Part shown: one piece after another, positions 60,177 to 64,000 of the stretch
How positions within the stretch are numbered: position 1 is the first letter of the stretch
Layout: each line of letters opens with the position of its first letter
Assembly: GCF_016805305.1 (NCBI RefSeq)
Contig: NZ_JAERQN010000003.1
Span: 310,001 to 374,000, forward strand
Origin: Falsiroseomonas ponticola
GTDB lineage: Bacteria; Pseudomonadota; Alphaproteobacteria; Acetobacterales; Acetobacteraceae
Direction: 5' to 3'
Length of the DNA stretch: 64,000 nucleotides
Notes under the pieces: model-generated
The model's database searches: none
What the model was told of the DNA's origin: nothing
The model's input: the letters and a program-made list of their open reading frames with translations, nothing else
Program-made: the position numbers and the translations under genes

Positions 60177-60930
60177 CCGCGCCGCGACCATCGGCGGCTA
60201 TGTCGCCGGCTTCGTCCTGCTCTTCGCCATCTGGCACCTGGCGAGCCAGTTCCTGGTGCGCTCCGTCCTCTTCCCCTCGCCCTTCCCGGTCTTCGAACGC
60301 GCCGTGGTGCTGATCGAGGATGGGCTGCTGCAGGAAGCGGTCATCGCCTCCATGCGCCGCATCCTGCAGGGGTTTCTCCTCGGCAGCGCATTGGGAATCC
60401 CGATCGGCCTGGCGCTGGGCAGCTTCAAGCCGGTGCGGCTGCTGCTGGAACCCTGGACGGAATTCTTCCGCTTCATCCCCGCCGTCGCGATGATCACCGT
60501 CGCCGTGATCTGGTTCGGCATCGGGGAGGAGAGCAAGATCTTCCTGATTGCGTATACGACGGTCTTCGTCGTCATCATCGCGACCGCGGCCGGCGTCGGC
60601 GCCGTGGGGAAGGACAAGATCCGCGCGGCGCAATGCCTGGGCGCGAACCGCTTCCAGGTCTTCGCCCTCGTCGCCCTGCCGGCCACCGTGCCCTACATCC
60701 TGACGGGCATGCGGCTCGCGATGGCCAATGCCTTCGTCACCATCGTCGCGGCGGAACTCGTCGCCTCCAATGACGGGCTCGGCAAGATGCTGTGGGATGC
60801 CCGCCTGTTCATGCAGGTGGAGGACATCTTCGTCGCCCTCATCTCGCTCGGCCTGCTGGGCTTCGCCACCGACCGCAGCTTCCGCCTGCTGATCCGCGCC
60901 TTCGCGGGCCGCTTCAACCCGACCATGTGA
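60169..60930 (+). CDS. Nitrate/sulfonate/taurine-type ABC permease
   Basis: 253 aa, about six membrane helices, BPD_transp_1 fold of the SsuC/TauC type. N-terminal helix GGYVAGFVLLFAIWHLASQF; EAA-type loop AAQCLGANRFQVFALVALPATVPYILTGMRLA; AAELVASNDGLGKMLWDA. The start at 60169 overlaps the ATPase stop by 8 bases; an in-frame ORF start at 60151 is not needed. Confidence 0.93.
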   Translation: MNNRAATIGGYVAGFVLLFAIWHLASQFLVRSVLFPSPFPVFERAVVLIEDGLLQEAVIASMRRILQGFLLGSALGIPIGLALGSFKPVRLLLEPWTEFFRFIPAVAMITVAVIWFGIGEESKIFLIAYTTVFVVIIATAAGVGAVGKDKIRAAQCLGANRFQVFALVALPATVPYILTGMRLAMANAFVTIVAAELVASNDGLGKMLWDARLFMQVEDIFVALISLGLLGFATDRSFRLLIRAFAGRFNPTM

Positions 60931-60953
60931 CCACGAACAGGGAGAGAGAAACC

Positions 60954-61913
60954 ATGCTGAACCGTCGCAGCCTGATCGCCGCGGGCGCCGCCGCCGCGCT
61001 GCCCATGCCCGCCTTCGCGCAGGGCGCGCCCATCCGCATGACCATCGCGACGGGCGTCGATCCGTCCTTCGCGCCCTACTACGTCGCCCGCGAAGGCGGC
61101 TTCTTCCAGCGCAACGGGCTGGAGGTGACGGTGAATACCGGCCCCTCCGGCTCCGCCATGATCGCCTTCCTCGTCGGCAACCAGATCAACTCCGCCTATG
61201 GCGCGGAACAGGCCGGCGTTTCCGCCCACCTGGTCGATCCCAACGTCGTCGCGGTGGCGGAAGGCACGGCGCTGCTGCGCTGGATCAGCGTGCTCGGCCG
61301 CAATGTGGAGAACATGGAGGCGCTGAAGGGCAAGCGTGTCGGCGTCGCCCGCGGCACGGGCAGCGAGACCTTCTGGCTCTCCGTCGTCTCCAAGCTCAAC
61401 CTGAACCCGGCCGACTACACTATCGTGAATGTCGAGGCGCCGGAGATGGTGGCGGCGCTGGAGCGCGGCAACATCGATGCCTTCGCGGTGTGGGAACCCT
61501 GGCCGACCCGCGCCATGCGCGCCATCCCCAACACGAAGATCCTGCTCTCCAACGACCAGATCCAGATCGTCCGCAACTTCGTCTACATGAACAAGGGCTG
61601 GGCGGAGGCGAACCAGGATGCGACGCAGCGCTTCATGCGCGCCCTGATCCAGGCGCAGGAATTCATCGCCAGCAACCCGGCGGAGGCCGCCGCCCAGGCC
61701 GCGCGCTTCCTGCGCCAGGACCGCGCCTTCATCGCGGAGCTGATGACCAAGGTCGAGTACAAGATGAACCTGACGCCCGACAGCGTCGGCAACATCCAGC
61801 TGGCCATCGACCAGCTGCGCGGCATGAACCGCCTGTCCCGGGAAGTGACGCCGGACCAGGTGATCTGGAAGGCGCCACTCGCCGCCGCCGCCGCCGGCCG
61901 CGTGACGATCTGA
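60954..61913 (+). CDS. ABC substrate-binding protein (SsuA/NMT1 type)
   Basis: 319 aa periplasmic receptor. Signal MLNRRSLIAAGAAAALPMPAFAQ (RR pair, possibly Tat-like), then IRMTIATGVDPSFAPYYVAREGGFFQRNGLEVTV, GKRVGVARGTGSETFWLS and AFAVWEPWPTRAM. Such receptors bind sulfonates, nitrate, pyrimidine precursors or similar small anions; ligand unresolved. GGGAGAGA lies 7 bases before the ATG. The Cld-family gene starts 2 bases after its stop. Confidence 0.93.
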   Translation: MLNRRSLIAAGAAAALPMPAFAQGAPIRMTIATGVDPSFAPYYVAREGGFFQRNGLEVTVNTGPSGSAMIAFLVGNQINSAYGAEQAGVSAHLVDPNVVAVAEGTALLRWISVLGRNVENMEALKGKRVGVARGTGSETFWLSVVSKLNLNPADYTIVNVEAPEMVAALERGNIDAFAVWEPWPTRAMRAIPNTKILLSNDQIQIVRNFVYMNKGWAEANQDATQRFMRALIQAQEFIASNPAEAAAQAARFLRQDRAFIAELMTKVEYKMNLTPDSVGNIQLAIDQLRGMNRLSREVTPDQVIWKAPLAAAAAGRVTI

Positions 61914-61915
61914 CC

Positions 61916-62458
61916 ATGGCGCCGCTGCCCGTCGCCTTCACGGCCGGCGAGCAGGGAGCCTGGAGGATCAGCGCCATCACGCCGATCCGGGGTGCGGGCC
62001 TGGAAGCCGCACCCCGCCTTGCCGTCACGACCGGGACGGATCCCCAGCCGCGCGGCGCCTGGACGCTGCGCGGCGTGGTCAGCAACATCCGATATACCAC
62101 CGCCGAGGAACTGGCCGCCCTCGCCGCGCGGCAGCAGGGGCTCGGCCGGCCCGAAGCCACCCGCGCCGCCCTCATCCCCATCCGCAAGACCGCCGCCTGG
62201 TGGGCGATGGCGCAGGATGAGCGGCGCGCCATCATGGAGACGCGGTCGCGCCACAACGCCATCGGCATGGAATACCTGCCGGCCATCGCGCGCCGGCTCC
62301 ACCACAGCCGTGACCTGGGCGAGCCCTTCGACTTCCTGACCTGGTTCGAATACGCGCCGGGGGATGAACCGGCCTTCGAGGCGCTGCTCGCCCGCCTCCG
62401 CGCCAGCGAGGAGTGGTGCCATGTCGAGGCGGAGATCGATATCCGCCTCAGCCGCTAA
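61916..62458 (+). CDS. Chlorite dismutase family protein (short type)
   Basis: 180 aa, the size of short (lineage 2) chlorite dismutases. RKTAAWWAMAQDERRAIMETR leads into SRHNAIGMEYLPAIARRLHHSRDLGEPFDFLTWFEYAPGD (split here for reading). His113 is the candidate proximal haem ligand, and Arg126 or Arg127, 13-14 residues on, the candidate distal Arg needed for chlorite decomposition. Similar spacing is seen in Nitrobacter-type Cld (from memory). Other family members are peroxidases or HemQ. No signal peptide. Cotranscribed with the ABC importer. Confidence 0.8.
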   Translation: MAPLPVAFTAGEQGAWRISAITPIRGAGLEAAPRLAVTTGTDPQPRGAWTLRGVVSNIRYTTAEELAALAARQQGLGRPEATRAALIPIRKTAAWWAMAQDERRAIMETRSRHNAIGMEYLPAIARRLHHSRDLGEPFDFLTWFEYAPGDEPAFEALLARLRASEEWCHVEAEIDIRLSR

Positions 62459-63129
62459 TCCGTCTCCGCCAGGGCGCGCAGCCCTGGCGGGTCGCTGATC
62501 CGGAGGCCCGCGCGCGAGGGCTCCACCAGCCTCGCCGCGCGGAACTCCACCAGCGCCAGGTTCACCTTGGGCCTGGTCGCCGCCACCAGCGCCGCCAGCT
62601 GGCCCTGCGGCAGCCGCACCAGCCCCGCCGGGTCCGCTGCCGCCAGCTTCAGCAGCGCCGCCGCCAGGCGCTGTGGCAGCGGCCGCAGCCCCACCGCCTC
62701 CACCTGCTCCGTGGTGCGCCGCAGCCGTGCCGCCAGGGTGCGCAGCAGCGCCAGCGCCGTGGCGTGATCCTCCGCCAGCACCGCGGCCGCATCGGCATGC
62801 CGGACCAGCAGGGCGGAGACCGGCGTCAGCGCCGTGCAATCCGCGCTGCGCGGCCCGCCATCCACCAGCGCGACCTCGCCCACCGGCTCCCCGGCCCCGG
62901 CCAGGCCGAGCGTGAGTTCCCGCCCGGCGCCGGTCGCCAGGTGAAGCCGCACCAGCCCGTCCAGCACCAACAGCATGCCATCCGCGCCGGAATCGCCCCG
63001 GCGGAAGACCACCTCGCCCTCCCGGTACCGCACGGGCCGGGCAGCCGCGGCCAGGCGGGCGCGCGCGGCCTCCGGCACGCCGGAGAACAGCGGCAGGCGG
63101 TCGATGGCGCGGCGGGCCTCGATCGACAT
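62455..63129 (-). CDS. Crp/Fnr-family transcription regulator
   Basis: 224 aa. N-terminal cyclic-nucleotide-binding-like domain (GVPEAARARLAAAARPVRYREGEVVFRRGDSGADGMLLVLDGLVRLHLA) and C-terminal HTH (VRLPQGQLAALVAATRPKVNLALVEF). The domain has one Cys (SADCTAL), so it is not an Fe-S FNR. ATG at 63129 chosen. Converges on the Cld-family gene with overlapping stops (4 bases) and could regulate that operon, although its position is not divergent from it. Confidence 0.88.
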   Translation of the reverse strand: MSIEARRAIDRLPLFSGVPEAARARLAAAARPVRYREGEVVFRRGDSGADGMLLVLDGLVRLHLATGAGRELTLGLAGAGEPVGEVALVDGGPRSADCTALTPVSALLVRHADAAAVLAEDHATALALLRTLAARLRRTTEQVEAVGLRPLPQRLAAALLKLAAADPAGLVRLPQGQLAALVAATRPKVNLALVEFRAARLVEPSRAGLRISDPPGLRALAETD

Positions 63130-63146
63130 CGCCGCGCCTGGTCCCG

Positions 63147-64000
63147 CTACTTCTCGGAAGCCGCGATGATGCCGCCGGACAGGCTGGCCGGGATGCGGTT
63201 GGTCCAGCGGCCGCCATCCACCTGCGTGACGAAGTCCAGCACCGCGCGGTTGAAGGCGTCCGGATCCTCCAGGTTCATGGTGTGCCCGCATTTCGGCATG
63301 ACCAGCAGCGCGCTGCTCTTGATGGTGCGCTTCAGGTAGATGCTGGCCTCCAGCGTCGGGTCATCCTCGTCGCCCGCGATGACCAGGGTCGGCACCTCCA
63401 TCCGGCTGAAGCCGTCCTTCAGGTCGAACAGCGAAGGGCGGCGGCGCTGCACGCCGTTCATGGTCAGGGCCGATCCCTCCGTGCTGTGCTCGCAGAGCTG
63501 GTCCTGGAATTCCTTGTAGCCGCGGGGGTCCTTCTCCTCGAAGACCAGGCGCGTCGGGCCGCGGCTGTAGGTCATGCCGAACTTCGCCATCGTCTCCGAC
63601 CGGATGCGGGCGATGGCGGCGTCCGTCTCCTTGTGGAATTGCGGCATCTTGTCCGGCGACGCGCCGTAGCCGACGCCCGCGGCCACCAGGCTGCGGCAGA
63701 GATCCGCATGGCGCAGGCCCATATGCAGCGTCGCGAAGCCGCCCATGGACAGGCCCACCACATGGGTCTTGCCGAGGCCGAGCCCCTTGATGACGGCGGC
63801 GATGTCGTCCGTCGCGCGGTCCTGGCTGTACTTCTCGGGGTCGGACGGCACCTCGGAGGGGGTATAGCCCCGGGCGGCATAGGTCACGCAGCGGTAGCGG
63901 CGGGAGAAGAAGCGCATCTGCGCCTCCCAGCTCCGATGGTCGCCGGCATATTCATGGACGAAGACCATGGGGGTGCCGGAGCCCGCTTCCTCGTAATAGA
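63147..64000 (-). CDS. Alpha/beta hydrolase (5' end outside the window)
   Basis: At least 284 residues; the frame stays open to the right edge. Before the ATG at 63968 it reads YYEEAGSGTP, the usual family start, so that ATG is internal. Nucleophile elbow GLSMGG, oxyanion FVHEYAGD, catalytic Asp in IAGDEDD and His in PKCGHTMNLEDP. Probably a carboxylesterase or C-C hydrolase; substrate unknown. It lies 17 bases upstream of the Crp/Fnr gene and may be cotranscribed with it. Confidence 0.9.
   Translation of the reverse strand, partial: YYEEAGSGTPMVFVHEYAGDHRSWEAQMRFFSRRYRCVTYAARGYTPSEVPSDPEKYSQDRATDDIAAVIKGLGLGKTHVVGLSMGGFATLHMGLRHADLCRSLVAAGVGYGASPDKMPQFHKETDAAIARIRSETMAKFGMTYSRGPTRLVFEEKDPRGYKEFQDQLCEHSTEGSALTMNGVQRRRPSLFDLKDGFSRMEVPTLVIAGDEDDPTLEASIYLKRTIKSSALLVMPKCGHTMNLEDPDAFNRAVLDFVTQVDGGRWTNRIPASLSGGIIAASEK

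Noticed and set aside
1..64000. rRNA, tRNA, insertion sequences, prophage or integron features
   Set aside because: Looked for conserved RNA landmarks, transposase/integrase motifs and terminal inverted repeats and saw none that could be supported.

Overview
The window is 64 kb of very GC-rich DNA, coding on both strands with short intergenic gaps and frequent 4-base start/stop overlaps (GTGA, TTGA, ATGA). Gene content and order point to an alphaproteobacterium, most likely Acetobacteraceae of the Roseomonas type. The pointers are the rplM-rpsI-argC run, the alaC-hom-glpX-recJ run, a class I PHA synthase, a TctC-type solute receptor and a FahA enzyme. That placement is inference from content; no rRNA or tRNA is present to test it. 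No CRISPR array, IS element, integrase or phage module was found. The region reads as ordinary chromosome with several accessory patches.

Layout. 1-2564: ribosomal proteins L13 (partial) and S9, a strong terminator, argC and a gamma-carbonic anhydrase. 2639-4492: three consecutive related lipoproteins. 4494-7738: a small unknown gene, a 340-bp gap, phaC and a proline-rich lipoprotein. 7892-13912: alaC, hom, a secreted protein, glpX and recJ. 13930-17810: a three-gene catabolic operon (fahA, cyclase, TctC-type receptor) divergent from a GntR/FCD regulator. 17889-21402: two small membrane proteins, RidA, a papain-like cysteine protease, a luciferase-like monooxygenase and a nucleoside deaminase. 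21399-26057: two repeat-rich surface or secreted proteins. One has about 25 copies of a D-V-x-x-G-K-P motif. The other is an RTX/VCBS protein split by an exact 20-bp tandem duplication. 26174-31260: DUF445, a Zn/Mn-type ABC importer with an upstream small ORF and a Zur-like box, UPF0114, RidA and a K+ channel. 31346-35391: nucleotide-sugar genes (rfbB, an epimerase, a DegT aminotransferase) and an SDR. 35555-41498: an orphan sensor kinase, an M81 (MlrC) peptidase, a peptide-type binding protein and a thiol dioxygenase. 41685-44477: a divergent PEP carboxylase homologue. 44481-50020: a lipid-linked-sugar cassette (methyltransferase, ArnC-like GT2, SMR flippase-like, MFS, lipoprotein) divergent from a GT-C membrane glycosyltransferase. 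50020-53628: dehydratase, two DMT transporters and an MBL hydrolase, continuing the GT-C operon. 53656-59287: a tightly overlapping minus-strand acyl-CoA operon (SDR, acyl-CoA dehydrogenase, ADP-forming ligase, nitroreductase, NUDIX). 59409-62458: an oxyanion/sulfonate-type ABC importer with a short chlorite-dismutase-family protein. 62455-64000: a Crp/Fnr regulator and a partial alpha/beta hydrolase.

The leads most worth following are the Cld/ABC module, the divergent PEPC with altered catalytic motifs, the RTX gene broken by a 20-bp duplication beside the giant repeat protein, the orphan papain-like protease, and the leaderless small ORF under a Zur-like operator. All family calls are made from motifs read by eye; no database search was run.
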